64,000 nt of DNA from CALBTQ01 sp036725605 (GTDB taxonomy: Bacteria > Lernaellota > Lernaellaia > Lernaellales > Lernaellaceae): contig DAIMDW010000003.1 of NCBI GenBank assembly GCA_036725605.1, forward strand, positions 142,864 through 206,863, read 5' to 3'. Shown here piece after piece: positions 27,910-37,100 of the stretch (position 1 is its first letter; each line of letters opens with the position of its first letter). The position numbers and the translations under genes were made by a program. The notes beneath the pieces are model-generated. The model was given only the letters and a program-made list of their open reading frames with translations. It was not told the DNA's origin and ran no database searches.

Positions 27910-29121
27910 TCATTGTCTTTTGATCCGCTCGACAATCGTCTCCGTCAAGCGATGAGCCACGCGACGGCATCCTTCGGCGTTCAGATGTCCCAGGTCAATG
28001 AACAATTCCTCATCGTTCAATTTCTCATCGATGCGTAAAACCATCGCTCGTTGATCCAATCCGGCAAACAAAGAAGCTTCCAGATAAGGTCGGTCGGAAG
28101 CGACCAGCAATCCGCCGTGCAGAGCCGCCAAGGGAATGACCGGAAGCGCCAACAACTTTTGGGCCTGTCGCTCATTGCCCGATTCACGCAGCCGTTGCGC
28201 TCCATAATGTCGAATCCAGGCCGCCGCGACCACATCGCTCGCGTCGCGATAACAAGCGAACGCCGACAACGCATCGCCCTTGGCGAGCAGTGCGTCCGCC
28301 TGTTCGATTTCGCGCTGCAAACGCGGATTTTGTGGAAGAAGCAAAACAATCGGAATGACCTTTGCGTCCAACGCCATGCGAACAAATGACTCAATGTTTG
28401 CCCGATATGCTTCCGGTGATACGCGCGGCTCGCCCCATGCCCGCACTGAATCCGCCGTGCCCTCGCGAAAAAAGGCCAGGGTCAGCAAGGCGCTTTTTTT
28501 TATCAGCGGACCGATCGTTCCGTTGAGCCACCCCATCGCCCCGGTGATCGCCATGATCGACGAGGAATCGGCGCCCAGGTTGGCCCGGCGAAGATCGTTG
28601 AAGCCGAAGGCGAAAACCGCGACATCGGGCCGCAATTCCGGCAGCAATTTTTCAGCAAGGCGAAGTCCTTGATACGAGGAATAGCCCGGAATACCGGCAT
28701 TGAATGCTTCAACCTTGCGCTCGCCGACCAGCGATGAAAGTTCCACTTGAGCCAGCGCCGGAAACGTATTTTCACGTTCGAGGACGACACCGAAGGTGCG
28801 TGAATCGCCTAAAAACAAGATCCGTAGCGTATTGTCGGATCGTTCCGCCAATTCGTCGGAGCGAAATCCTTGGCGGTTCAACGAAACATGAGATCCATAA
28901 AGCGTGCCGTCCCAACCGGGTTTGCCGGTCCAGCCCAGGCGCAATGAGGAGCGCGCCCAGGTCGCTTCGCTGACCACCACCCCGTCCGGGAGTTTCCCCA
29001 CTTCGATGCCGCGAAAATGGAGAACTACGCGGGCGCCGATCTCGAGCGTGAAAAGAAAACACATGCACAAAAAAAGTGAATAGACGGCGTAGCGCAGTTT
29101 TCTTTTGGCCGCTTTTTTCAT
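27910..29121 (-). CDS. membrane-anchored SGNH/GDSL-family hydrolase
   Basis: This is a 403-aa protein. An N-terminal anchor (about 10-33) leads to an extracytoplasmic SGNH fold. The blocks are GDSRTFG (S107), a Gly block in AFNAGIPGYSS, GFNDLRR (Asn), and a C-terminal D-x-x-H-type block DLGHLNAEG. The spacing of Ser, Gly, Asn and Asp-His is complete, so the protein should be an active esterase, deacetylase or acetyltransferase. Such proteins often trim acyl groups from surface glycans or lipids. It lies between the long plus-strand radical SAM run and a polytopic protein on the same strand as itself, 25 bases apart from the latter, so the last two are likely cotranscribed. Confidence 0.8.
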   Translation of the reverse strand: MKKAAKRKLRYAVYSLFLCMCFLFTLEIGARVVLHFRGIEVGKLPDGVVVSEATWARSSLRLGWTGKPGWDGTLYGSHVSLNRQGFRSDELAERSDNTLRILFLGDSRTFGVVLERENTFPALAQVELSSLVGERKVEAFNAGIPGYSSYQGLRLAEKLLPELRPDVAVFAFGFNDLRRANLGADSSSIMAITGAMGWLNGTIGPLIKKSALLTLAFFREGTADSVRAWGEPRVSPEAYRANIESFVRMALDAKVIPIVLLLPQNPRLQREIEQADALLAKGDALSAFACYRDASDVVAAAWIRHYGAQRLRESGNERQAQKLLALPVIPLAALHGGLLVASDRPYLEASLFAGLDQRAMVLRIDEKLNDEELFIDLGHLNAEGCRRVAHRLTETIVERIKRQ

Positions 29122-29146
29122 CGAGTATCAGTTCGCCTATTGCCGG

Positions 29147-31051
29147 TTAATTCGGCGGTTCAAGCGTTGCCGTGTCCATCGAGCCGGGCCGATATTTGAT
29201 GATAACGTTCCCGGGCGGATTTACCAGCCGGATAAAATCCTGCGGATCGCCATCCACGGCGAAGCGCGCCAGTTCGACCGGCGGTTCGGTGACCATCCCC
29301 CGGGCATAATGATAGCGAAGAACGACCTCGCCTTCTTCCGGCGTCAGGTCGACCAATTCCAGTTTGTTGACCGCGGCGGCAACCACCCGCCCGCTTCCTT
29401 TGGCGAAGTATCCGGAGTGCATCGGCACGCGATAAAAATGAAACGCCTCCGCTGAACCGTCGGGCACGAAACGATCGGGCCGCGCATTAAAATAGGCAAT
29501 CGCGATTGGCGAGAAAGCGCATACCCAACCGATATTGTAATTTTCGAGGAACGCATCGATCTGGTCATCCGAGAAAGTTTCGATCGGTCGATCGGCCAAG
29601 TACCCAACCGAAAAATTGATTTTATTGGCAATCACTTGGTTGTCGCTGGCCGGACCGCCGATGAATTGTCGATTCGCCCGCATTTGCACCGGGAGAACAT
29701 AACGATAACCGAACAAACCGGCGGCAAAAACATCTTCGAAAAGAATGCGCGCCGAATTGTCCGTATTGTCTTCCACCCATCTCATGACACCGGCTTGCTG
29801 GGTTGTCGGAGTAGCGGAAAACGGAACGATCTGGCGAATGACCGTCATGGGCAATCCGGCCAGAAAGGCGCCGACGCCGGCAAGAATCAATATCCCGCCG
29901 ACGATCGATACTGCCGCCCAGCGCTTATGCCCGATAAGAGGGAACTTCGTTTGCATTCCCTCGTCGCGAACGAAAAGCAGCGACAATCCCGCAACGGCGA
30001 GAAGCATGAGCAGATTGTCCACCATCAACACGGATCGGCTTTGGTACAGCCAAGGCGCAAATTTAATAATGAGCGGCCCCATTGCCAGATAACCGATGGC
30101 CGCTGCCGCCAATACGATGAAAAGCTTTCGATTCCGATAGGCAAGCAAAACGGCGCCGATGATCGCCGCCGTCAGCAATACAACGTGCAGAACATCGGCC
30201 CAAATGATCCCCAGTGGCACACTTAATGACTGGCCGGTCTTGACCGACAAATCCAGCGTGTTGTCCACGATCCTCTGCAAGTTCAACTTTCGATACGAAA
30301 GAACAAACGGAATAACCCAGGGCAAATTGACCGCCACCGCCCCGACGCCGGCCAAAGCGATCGCCAGGAATCTGCGTTGCGTTACGGAACGGCGACCGGC
30401 GATCATCACGATGATAAACAAAGGGAGAAAATAAAACGGGAACAGAGGATGAATCCAAAAGGCGACGGCGCACAAGAAAAACAAAATCGCCGTATCGTAT
30501 GCAAGCCTTTCCCGATCCAACATTCTGTATAGCCAGGCGCCGGTGACGATCGCCAAAGCCATCATAAACACGGACGTTGCATTGCCGACCCAGAACAACG
30601 CATATTGCAGCCGATAGAACAAAATCATTCCGCCGATTCCCGCCGCCAACGTCACGCCGAGACGCCTGGTGAACAGCGCGCCGGCGAAGGCGAACAGCCC
30701 GGGGAGAAACAACAGCAAAAGAAAAACCGTGACCTTGATTATTGTGTCGGTATCCGCGAACGGGAGTAACCGGGTGATCAGCAAAAAAAGTTGACAAGTG
30801 GCATTGCCCAGATTGGAAATATATCCACCGAAGAAGTTGGGATCCCACGCCTCGCCCCATGCGGGAAACTCCGTATTCTGACGGAACAGTTCGGTGAAAT
30901 AGTGATTTTTCGGAAAGTCGTCATTGACAATCGGGCCGTCATCAATGACAACGCTTAATGGATAATATTGTAAGGCAGGAACGATATTCAATAACACCAC
31001 GACGAACACAACAACAAGCAGCACACGGTTGGTCGAGCCGGGCGCAATCAA
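29147..31051 (-). CDS. polytopic membrane protein, GT-C/YfhO-like
   Basis: This is a 634-aa protein read from a TTG start at 31051 with GGGGGA about ten bases upstream; the start is uncertain. One N-terminal span (about 8-27) is followed by a loop rich in acidic residues (VIDDGPIVNDDFPKN) and WDPNFFGGY. Ten or so hydrophobic spans extend to about 400, then a mixed soluble domain ends in a proline-rich tail. The acidic first loop and the overall plan agree with GT-C-type transferases or YfhO-like proteins. No more precise family is recognised. The upstream minus-strand gene is an exported phosphatase. Confidence 0.6.
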   Translation of the reverse strand: MIAPGSTNRVLLVVVFVVVLLNIVPALQYYPLSVVIDDGPIVNDDFPKNHYFTELFRQNTEFPAWGEAWDPNFFGGYISNLGNATCQLFLLITRLLPFADTDTIIKVTVFLLLLFLPGLFAFAGALFTRRLGVTLAAGIGGMILFYRLQYALFWVGNATSVFMMALAIVTGAWLYRMLDRERLAYDTAILFFLCAVAFWIHPLFPFYFLPLFIIVMIAGRRSVTQRRFLAIALAGVGAVAVNLPWVIPFVLSYRKLNLQRIVDNTLDLSVKTGQSLSVPLGIIWADVLHVVLLTAAIIGAVLLAYRNRKLFIVLAAAAIGYLAMGPLIIKFAPWLYQSRSVLMVDNLLMLLAVAGLSLLFVRDEGMQTKFPLIGHKRWAAVSIVGGILILAGVGAFLAGLPMTVIRQIVPFSATPTTQQAGVMRWVEDNTDNSARILFEDVFAAGLFGYRYVLPVQMRANRQFIGGPASDNQVIANKINFSVGYLADRPIETFSDDQIDAFLENYNIGWVCAFSPIAIAYFNARPDRFVPDGSAEAFHFYRVPMHSGYFAKGSGRVVAAAVNKLELVDLTPEEGEVVLRYHYARGMVTEPPVELARFAVDGDPQDFIRLVNPPGNVIIKYRPGSMDTATLEPPN

Positions 31052-31152
31052 GAAAAGTGTTCCCCCGCATTCCTGTTGATACTATTTTTAGTTACAAATC
31101 AACGGTAGCATCACCAAGTGATCCGGTCAACTTTCGCGCCGTTCATTCAACG

Positions 31153-31740
31153 TTATTCGGCTTGTGTCGGCTGGGCGGGCAAACCCGCCTCACGGCGCAG
31201 ACGCTCGATATCGAGTCCATCCACCCACGGTTTCAAATTCGACCAAACGCCGTGAAATCCGAATTCCCCGTCGAGCATCTCATGCAACGCTTCTTCCTTG
31301 GTCCATCCCTGCACGGCAATGCGGTAGATCGCGACCATCATGCCGGTGCGGTCCGCGCCATACCGGCAATGAACCAACACCGGTTGAGCCTGGGGATCAT
31401 TGACGAGGCGCAAAAATTTCACGGCATCCTCCATTTCCGGATGCCAGGTTTTAAAACTGATGTGCTCACCGCGTAGCGTTGTTCCGGCCAGCTCGTCGTA
31501 ATCGGAATGAAACACCCGCAGATTAATAACTGTTTTAATTCCCATCCCCTGCAACGAACGCATGCCCGTGGCCGTCGGTTGGGCGCTGCGATACAACACG
31601 TCGGACACCTTGTGTAGATTGGGCACGCCGTCCGCCGTCACCGGCTGCGCCCATTTTGCCGGACGAACATACGTCTTCGCCCCGGCGACAGTGGCCAGGC
31701 CAAAGATCACAAAAAGGAGAATCAGTCGACTTCTTCTCAT
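31153..31740 (-). CDS. exported dual-specificity/tyrosine phosphatase-like protein
   Basis: This is a 195-aa protein. Residues 1-22 are a signal peptide (RRSRLILLFVIFGLATVAGA). The phosphatase P-loop is HCRYGADRTG (H124, C125, R131), the standard HCxxGxxRT/S signature, and VLYRSAQPTATGM resembles the start of the DSP/Siw14-like fold. The start at 31740 follows GGAGG by a proper distance, while a longer read would bury the signal peptide. An exported enzyme of this type could dephosphorylate lipid phosphates or polyprenyl or sugar phosphates as well as proteins. It could serve the nearby membrane genes, which is inference. Confidence 0.82.
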   Translation of the reverse strand: MRRSRLILLFVIFGLATVAGAKTYVRPAKWAQPVTADGVPNLHKVSDVLYRSAQPTATGMRSLQGMGIKTVINLRVFHSDYDELAGTTLRGEHISFKTWHPEMEDAVKFLRLVNDPQAQPVLVHCRYGADRTGMMVAIYRIAVQGWTKEEALHEMLDGEFGFHGVWSNLKPWVDGLDIERLRREAGLPAQPTQAE

Positions 31741-31830
31741 TCCGTCCTCCCACGCCTCCAGGATCGTTGTTTTCGCACCATACCACACCCGTCATTACCA
31801 ATGATATGGAACGTCCGGCAGAATAGCTCA

Positions 31831-31859
31831 TTGACAAGCCCACCCTTCCCTTGTATAAA
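31831..31859 (+). promoter_or_regulatory. near-consensus sigma70-like promoter
   Basis: TTGACA is separated by exactly 17 bases from TATAAA, about 67 bases before the isomerase ATG. It is the best-matching promoter in the window and should drive the four-gene sugar-metabolism set that follows. Confidence 0.8.
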
Positions 31860-31872
31860 TTGGCACACTGGT

Positions 31873-31888
31873 TGGACCAATGGACCAA
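31873..31888 (+). repeat. tandem 8-bp direct repeat downstream of promoter
   Basis: TGGACCAA occurs twice with no gap, some 13-29 bases past the predicted -10 box. The first copy is also part of TTGG-A-CCAA. The position suits a repressor site or a 5'-leader element; neither is shown. Confidence 0.35.
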
Positions 31889-31925
31889 TTCGCCAAAAGA
31901 GAAAATTCACGGCAAAGGATTCGTC

Positions 31926-32498
31926 ATGGATAAATTGCCTCATCCGCTGGCCGCCTTTTTCGATCCGCTTACCGGTGCGATGACGCCCTGCGACCGCTAT
32001 CGCCAGGTGCGCCTGGGCGACATGCGCGGCTATTATCTGGCCGAACGGCAAGACGCGCTCGCCACGGTTGAGCCGGATCTTCTTCTCTACGAGGTCTACG
32101 AACTGGACGTGCCGGCCAAAGACGGCGAGATGATCCCCTGCTCGACGGTCATCAAACCCGGCCACATCGGCGACGAATATTTCATGACCAAGGGGCACTA
32201 TCACCGCAACGGCGGCGCGGCGGAAATCTACTATTGCCTGCGCGGCGAAGGTTTTCTGCTGATGCGCAACGGGTACGAAGTCGTCGTCGAACCGATGAAA
32301 CCGGGCTCGCTGCACTACAGCCCCGCCGGTTGGGCGCATCGCTCGGTAAACACCGGCGACGCCGACCTGGTCATCTTTGCGATTTACCCGGCCAACGCCG
32401 GTCATGATTATGGAACGATCAAAGAAAAGGGGTTCGGTCGCCGCATCGTGCGTGGGACCGACGGAATACCGATGATCGTCGATGAACCCGACGTGTGA
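31926..32498 (+). CDS. pgiA: cupin-type (archaeal) glucose-6-phosphate isomerase
   Basis: This is a 190-aa protein, close to the 189 aa of the Pyrococcus enzyme. It interconverts glucose-6-phosphate and fructose-6-phosphate with a divalent metal held by a cupin barrel. The metal ligands are visible: TKGHYH (H91, H93), AEIY (E100) and WAHRSVN (H138), plus the family stretch IYPANAGHDYGTIKEKGF. AAAGGA sits six bases before the ATG at 31926. This type is typical of Euryarchaeota and rare in bacteria. It leads a set with an aldehyde dehydrogenase, a hydroxyacid dehydrogenase and an aldolase-family lyase. Confidence 0.9.
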   Translation: MDKLPHPLAAFFDPLTGAMTPCDRYRQVRLGDMRGYYLAERQDALATVEPDLLLYEVYELDVPAKDGEMIPCSTVIKPGHIGDEYFMTKGHYHRNGGAAEIYYCLRGEGFLLMRNGYEVVVEPMKPGSLHYSPAGWAHRSVNTGDADLVIFAIYPANAGHDYGTIKEKGFGRRIVRGTDGIPMIVDEPDV

Positions 32499-32523
32499 TT
32501 CTCAATCAGCCAAGGAGTATGCG

Positions 32524-33987
32524 ATGTCTGGCGAAACGGCCGCAAAAACCTATCCGATCCTGATCGGCGATCAACGCCTCACCCAAACCGCCGGCGGCAC
32601 GATCGATGTTCATAGCCCGAGCGACGGCAGCCTTGCCGGTCGTGTGCCCCGCTGCGGCGTCGACGAGGTGAATCAAGCTGTGCGGACCGCGCACGAGGCG
32701 TTCGCTTCCTGGTCGGTCATGCCGGCCGGCGAGCGTGCGCGGTTGCTGCACCAAGCGGCCGCGGCCGTGCGGGCGAACATCGAACCGATGGCCCGTCTGC
32801 TTACCGCCGAAATGGGCAAACCGCTGGCCGATGCGCGCAAGGAAATCGCCGACGGCGCGACCACGCTGGAATACTTCGCCGTCGAAGGCACGCGCCTGTG
32901 CGGCGAGATCGCGCCCTACGGCGCGCCGAACGCCACCGGGCTGGTCATTAAAGAACCCGTCGGCGTCTGCGCCGCCATTGCTCCCTGGAATTATCCCGTC
33001 TCGTTGGTCGGCTGGAAAATCGCCCCGGCGCTGGCCGCCGGCTGCACGGTGGTGGTCAAACCGTCGACCGAAACGCCGCTGGCGGCGTTGGAGTTTCTGC
33101 GCGTGCTGCTCGACAGCGGCCTGCCCGCCGGCGTGATCAACGCCGTCACCGGTCGCGGGGCCGAAGTCGGCGATCCGTTGGTCGAGCACCCGCTGGTGCG
33201 CAAGGTTTCGTTCACCGGCACGACGAAGGTCGGACAGGCGCTGTTGGCCAAGGCCGCGCCGGGCTTGAAGAAGGTCACCCTCGAACTGGGCGGCCACAGT
33301 CCGCTGCTCGTGTTCGCCGACGCCGATTTCGCCAAGGCCGTTGCCGCGGGCGTCAAACGCTCCTTCCGCAACGCCGGGCAAATCTGCAACGCGGTCAATC
33401 GCATCTTCGTGGAAAAATCCATTTACGAGCGCTTCCTCGATGCGTTCGTGGAAAAAACCAAGACGATGACCCTCGGCGATCCGCTGGCCAATCCCGATGT
33501 CGACAACGGTCCGATGCTCAACGCGCGCGGCGTGGCCAAGGCGAAAGAGCACGTCGCCGACGCCGTCGCCAAAGGCGCGCGGTTGTTGTGCGGCGGCGAT
33601 ACGGCCACCGGTCCCGAATACAAAAGCGATCTCTATTTCCTGCCCACCGTGCTGGCCGACTGCACGCTGACTATGAAAGTCATGGTCGAGGAAACCTTCG
33701 GTCCGGTGGTCGGCATCGCACCGTTTGAAGATTTGCCCGACGCTCTGCGCCTGGCCAACAGCACCGAATTCGGCCTGGTCTCCTATGCCTACACCGGCAG
33801 CCTGGCCACGACCAAAGCGTTGGCTCGCGGCATCGAAAGCGGCACGGTGTGCATCAACAACATCGTCGGCTCGACGCTCGAAGCACCCTACTCCGGCTGG
33901 AAAGCCAGCGGCGGGCTGGGCTTCGAACTGTCGCGGCACGCCCTGGACGAACATCTGCGCGTCAAGCACGTGCGCATCGAGGTGTAA
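32524..33987 (+). CDS. NAD(P)-dependent aldehyde dehydrogenase (ALDH superfamily)
   Basis: This is a 487-aa protein with all ALDH landmarks: PWNYP (N156), the cofactor Lys in VVVKP (K179), a F-T-G-T-T-x-V-G loop, catalytic Glu in VTLELGG (E254) and catalytic Cys in GQICNA (C288). Start chosen at 32524 after AAGGAG. The closest broad groups are succinate-semialdehyde, lactaldehyde and glyceraldehyde dehydrogenases, and the exact substrate cannot be read from sequence. In this context glyceraldehyde, made by a KDG-type aldolase, is a reasonable guess. It starts 25 bases after pgiA and is followed by a one-base gap to the next gene. Confidence 0.88.
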   Translation: MSGETAAKTYPILIGDQRLTQTAGGTIDVHSPSDGSLAGRVPRCGVDEVNQAVRTAHEAFASWSVMPAGERARLLHQAAAAVRANIEPMARLLTAEMGKPLADARKEIADGATTLEYFAVEGTRLCGEIAPYGAPNATGLVIKEPVGVCAAIAPWNYPVSLVGWKIAPALAAGCTVVVKPSTETPLAALEFLRVLLDSGLPAGVINAVTGRGAEVGDPLVEHPLVRKVSFTGTTKVGQALLAKAAPGLKKVTLELGGHSPLLVFADADFAKAVAAGVKRSFRNAGQICNAVNRIFVEKSIYERFLDAFVEKTKTMTLGDPLANPDVDNGPMLNARGVAKAKEHVADAVAKGARLLCGGDTATGPEYKSDLYFLPTVLADCTLTMKVMVEETFGPVVGIAPFEDLPDALRLANSTEFGLVSYAYTGSLATTKALARGIESGTVCINNIVGSTLEAPYSGWKASGGLGFELSRHALDEHLRVKHVRIEV

Positions 33988-33988
33988 G

Positions 33989-34972
33989 ATGTCGTTTCGC
34001 GTTCTGGTTTGCGCCCGCTCATTTCAGCGCTACGACGGCGAACATCATGAGGTGTTGCGCGCGGCGGACATCAGCGAAGAACAATCCGGATTCGATCGCG
34101 CGCTCACCGGCGAGGAACTGGCCGAGCGTCTGCCCGGCTTCGACGCGGTGATCGTCGGCATGGATCAGGTCACCGATGAGGCGTTGGCGGCGGCGGATCG
34201 TCTGCGCATCGTGTCGATGAACGGCGTCGGTCTCGACCGGATCGATGTGGCCGCCGCTACCCGGCGCGGCATCGCGGTCACCAACACTCCGGGCGCGAAC
34301 GCCGCTTCGGTGGCCGACCACACGCTGGCATTGATGCTCGCCCAGGCGCGCGCCATTGCGTTGCACGATCGCCGGGTGCGTAACGGCTCATGGAGTCGCG
34401 CAACCGGTCACGAACTGACCGGCCGCGTGCTCGGGCTTGTCGGTCTGGGCGCCATCGGTCGCGAAGTCGCCCGGCGCGCGCAAGCGTTCGGCATGCGCGT
34501 GCAGGTGTTCGATCCGTTTGTCGATCAAGCCGCCTGCCGCGAAGCCGGCATCGACGCGGTCGATCTGCCGACGCTGCTGGCAACCAGCGACATCGTTTCG
34601 CTGCACTGCCCGGTCACCGCCCAAACCGAAAACATGATCGACACCGACAGCCTCGCGGCGATGAAACAGGGCGCGGTGCTCATCAACACGGCCCGCGGCG
34701 AGTTGGTCGATGAAGCGGCGTTGGCTGAGGCGCTGACCGGCGGAAAATTGGCCGGCGCGGCGCTGGATGTTTTTGCGAATGAACCGCCGACCGGCAGCCC
34801 GTTACTCGAATTGACCAACGTTATCCTCACGCCGCACCTGGGCGGCAACACGCACGAAGCGGTCCTGCGCACGGCGCTGCAATCGGCGAAAAACGTGGTG
34901 GCCGTATTACGCGGCGGCCGCCCCGATCGTCTGGTCAACCCCGAAGCCTTGGGAAAGGAATTTTCAGCATGA
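33989..34972 (+). CDS. D-isomer-specific 2-hydroxyacid dehydrogenase (phosphoglycerate/hydroxypyruvate type)
   Basis: This is a 327-aa protein. The NAD-binding motif is GLGAIG (152-157). The catalytic set is in place: Arg in NTARGEL (R236), Glu in FANEP (E265) and His in TPHLGG (H283). It lacks the C-terminal ACT or ASB domain of many serA products, so hydroxypyruvate/glyoxylate reductase or short-form phosphoglycerate dehydrogenase is the best reading. The ATG lies one base after the aldehyde dehydrogenase stop, and its last four bases overlap the next gene. Confidence 0.87.
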   Translation: MSFRVLVCARSFQRYDGEHHEVLRAADISEEQSGFDRALTGEELAERLPGFDAVIVGMDQVTDEALAAADRLRIVSMNGVGLDRIDVAAATRRGIAVTNTPGANAASVADHTLALMLAQARAIALHDRRVRNGSWSRATGHELTGRVLGLVGLGAIGREVARRAQAFGMRVQVFDPFVDQAACREAGIDAVDLPTLLATSDIVSLHCPVTAQTENMIDTDSLAAMKQGAVLINTARGELVDEAALAEALTGGKLAGAALDVFANEPPTGSPLLELTNVILTPHLGGNTHEAVLRTALQSAKNVVAVLRGGRPDRLVNPEALGKEFSA

Positions 34973-35853
34973 GTATTACTGGCACCGTTTGCGCCATGGT
35001 CACTCCGTGGGATGCACAAGGACAACTCGACGTCGCCATGACGCACAAACTCGCCAATTGGCTGGCCGACCGGGGCGTCGATGCCCTGTTCGTCGGCGGC
35101 ACCACCGGCGAGGGCATTTTGCTGAGCGAGCAGGAACGACGCACTCTCACCGAAGAGGTGATCGCCGCCGTCGGCAAGCGGGTGAAAATTCTCGTGCAGG
35201 TCGGCAGCGCTTCAACCCGTGAAACCGCGTCACTGGCCGCGCACGCGCAACAGGCGGGAGCCGACGGTATCGCGGCGCTGGCGCCCTACTATTTCGCGGC
35301 GGATCGTCTCGCCATGGTGCGCCACTTCACGACCGTCGCGGCGGCCGTGCCCGGCCTGCCGGTGTACCTGTACAACATTCCCGGCAACACGCGAAATCCG
35401 ATCACCCCGGCGATCGTCGCCGACGTGCTGGCCCAGGCCGACAACGTAGCCGGCATCAAGGACAGCGCCAAGGACCTGGTGCTGCTCCAAAAATTTCTCA
35501 CCTTTGCCAACGATCGATTTTCGGTGTTGGTCGGCAGCGATAGCGTGTTGCTGCCGGGTCTGGCCGTCGGTTGCGTGGGCGGCGTTTCGGCGGCGAGCAC
35601 GGCATTTCCCGAGGCCGTTGTCGCAGTCGTGCAGGCGTTTGCCGCCGGCAACCTGTCGGCCGCACAAGCGGCGCAGGCGAAGTTGAATTCCCTGTTGGAT
35701 GTACTGAAGATCGGCCCGACTCCCGCCGGTTATAAAGCGGTATTGGCCCTGCGAGGAATGAACGTCGGCGGCGTGCGCGGTCCGTTGCGGCCCCTCACCG
35801 ACGAGGAAAACGAACGGCTCAACGCCGCTTTCGTCAACCTCGATCTCGACTGA
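34969..35853 (+). CDS. DHDPS/N-acetylneuraminate lyase family aldolase (possible KDG aldolase)
   Basis: This is a 294-aa protein with the class I aldolase signature of the family: GGTTGEG (43-49), the catalytic Tyr in YLYNIPG (Y135) and the Schiff-base Lys in AGIKDSA (K164). Members include dapA and several 2-keto-3-deoxy-sugar-acid aldolases. Its position after a hexose isomerase, an aldehyde dehydrogenase and a hydroxyacid dehydrogenase, rather than with lysine genes, favours a keto-deoxy-gluconate type role over DapA. That call is inference. The ATGA overlap couples it to the dehydrogenase. The next gene is convergent nine bases away. Confidence 0.85.
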   Translation: MSITGTVCAMVTPWDAQGQLDVAMTHKLANWLADRGVDALFVGGTTGEGILLSEQERRTLTEEVIAAVGKRVKILVQVGSASTRETASLAAHAQQAGADGIAALAPYYFAADRLAMVRHFTTVAAAVPGLPVYLYNIPGNTRNPITPAIVADVLAQADNVAGIKDSAKDLVLLQKFLTFANDRFSVLVGSDSVLLPGLAVGCVGGVSAASTAFPEAVVAVVQAFAAGNLSAAQAAQAKLNSLLDVLKIGPTPAGYKAVLALRGMNVGGVRGPLRPLTDEENERLNAAFVNLDLD

Positions 35854-35862
35854 CGCGACGCT

Positions 35863-36894
35863 TTACTCGTCGAGAAAAACCATCGTGCGCGTGCGCCCGG
35901 CGGCAATCGAGAAATCGAAATCCTTGCCGTCGTTGGAAGTGCGTACCCGCCGGTAACGCGTCACCGAGGCGGTCAGCGAGTACGGATTGTCGTACAAATC
36001 CTCCATTAACGAACCGGGGATGGTCAGGCTGCCGTCGCCGTCATCCGCCGTACAGACGATGGTCATCGTGTCGTAGTCGGTGGCCATGGTGGACACCATG
36101 ACCGTGACGCTGTCGGCGCTGCCCGCTTCCCAGCCGAAGGTCATCGAAGAACCGGGCAGGCTGGTCAGGGTTTCGAAATTCGCCGGCTGCGTAACTTCCA
36201 TCATCATCGGCGCTGTCAGCGAGCCGGAGAACGCCGGAATCTCGTCGTGACCGGCGGTCGAAAAGGAAAGCGAATCGCCGGGATCGTACAGGTTGCTCAC
36301 TCCCGCCGGATCGTAATCGGCCGTATAATAATAACCATATTCGTAAGCGGTGGCCGTCAGGTGAATCGGCGAAACGTTCGCGCCGCTCACGGTCACCGTG
36401 CCGCCGTTTTGATAATAGTAATTCGTCGTGCTTGGATACTCGTAATAGTAGCGTGCGCAATTGTCGCTTTCCTCGACCGGATCTTCCCACCCGGCGGCAT
36501 CGTCCGGATCGTAGAAGGAAGCGCTCACGCCGTTGTAATACGTCCATCCTTTATATGATACGGAGGTATAGCCTTCGCTCACATGCAGGGCGCCCCATAG
36601 GTTCGAATCGTCGTCATCATCGTCGATATCATCATCGACCGTGTCGTCATCGTCGTCGTCGTCATCAACACCGGTATCGTCATCGTCATCGTCGTCGTCA
36701 TCATCACCGGTATCGTTATCGTCATCGTCGTCATCGGTGTCGTTGTCGTCATCATCGTCGTCATCGTCATCATCGTCATCGTTGTCATCATCGTCATCGG
36801 ATGAATCGTCGTTGTCGTCGTCGTCATCGCCACATGCGATGGTGAAAGTCAAAAGACTCACAAGCAACAAAAAAAGAAAAAATGATTTGTGCAT
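35863..36894 (-). CDS. Asp-rich lipoprotein of unknown function
   Basis: This is a 343-aa protein. Signal and lipobox end FTIAC (C21), followed by Gly and then an almost pure Asp tract with Asn, Ser and Thr (about 23-96). At DNA level this is a near-perfect gay/gat triplet repeat. The rest (about 98-343) is rich in Tyr, Ser and Thr (YYYEYPSTTNYYYQN, YEYGYYYTADYD) and looks like a beta-sheet surface domain. No family recognised. The ATG at 36894 is chosen as the signal peptide begins there. Asp tract length may vary between strains by slippage. Confidence 0.8.
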   Translation of the reverse strand: MHKSFFLFLLLVSLLTFTIACGDDDDDNDDSSDDDDDNDDDDDDDDDDDDNDTDDDDDDNDTGDDDDDDDDDDTGVDDDDDDDDTVDDDIDDDDDDSNLWGALHVSEGYTSVSYKGWTYYNGVSASFYDPDDAAGWEDPVEESDNCARYYYEYPSTTNYYYQNGGTVTVSGANVSPIHLTATAYEYGYYYTADYDPAGVSNLYDPGDSLSFSTAGHDEIPAFSGSLTAPMMMEVTQPANFETLTSLPGSSMTFGWEAGSADSVTVMVSTMATDYDTMTIVCTADDGDGSLTIPGSLMEDLYDNPYSLTASVTRYRRVRTSNDGKDFDFSIAAGRTRTMVFLDE

Positions 36895-37100
36895 TGCCCT
36901 ACTCCCCGGAGTTTGTCGATCTCGTAACAAAATTCAGCTTGAAGCGCAATGGAATAGACGGCCGTACCTCATCGGATCACAATAAATTCTTTTATAATGA
37001 CAGCTTGGATATTGATTCCTTTCAGGCAAAGGACTAACTTTTTCGCACGCTGTTGTGTCAAATGGCTGTTTTCGTAGATTCGACTCCGAAAGGGCATCCG

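Noticed and set aside
27890..27918. Possible bidirectional terminator between convergent genes
   Set aside because: The stem CAATGA/TCATTG is only six base pairs, has a nine-base loop and a weak T-run.
31110..31122. ATCAC-CAA-GTGAT inverted repeat upstream of the 29147-31051 gene
   Set aside because: It is short, single-copy and not placed over a convincing promoter; likely chance.
32506..33969. Long open frame opposite the aldehyde dehydrogenase
   Set aside because: Composition is typical of a GC-rich antisense shadow; the ALDH active-site residues are all on the plus strand.
36601..36830. Dense repetitive DNA resembling a CRISPR or microsatellite array
   Set aside because: The repeats are Asp codons of the lipoprotein gene in frame, with no spacer-repeat periodicity.
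36970..36998. Promoter for the RND adaptor
   Set aside because: TATAAT is perfect, but the -35 region (CATCGG) is poor and the gene starts about 100 bases away, so it is only mentioned with the gene.
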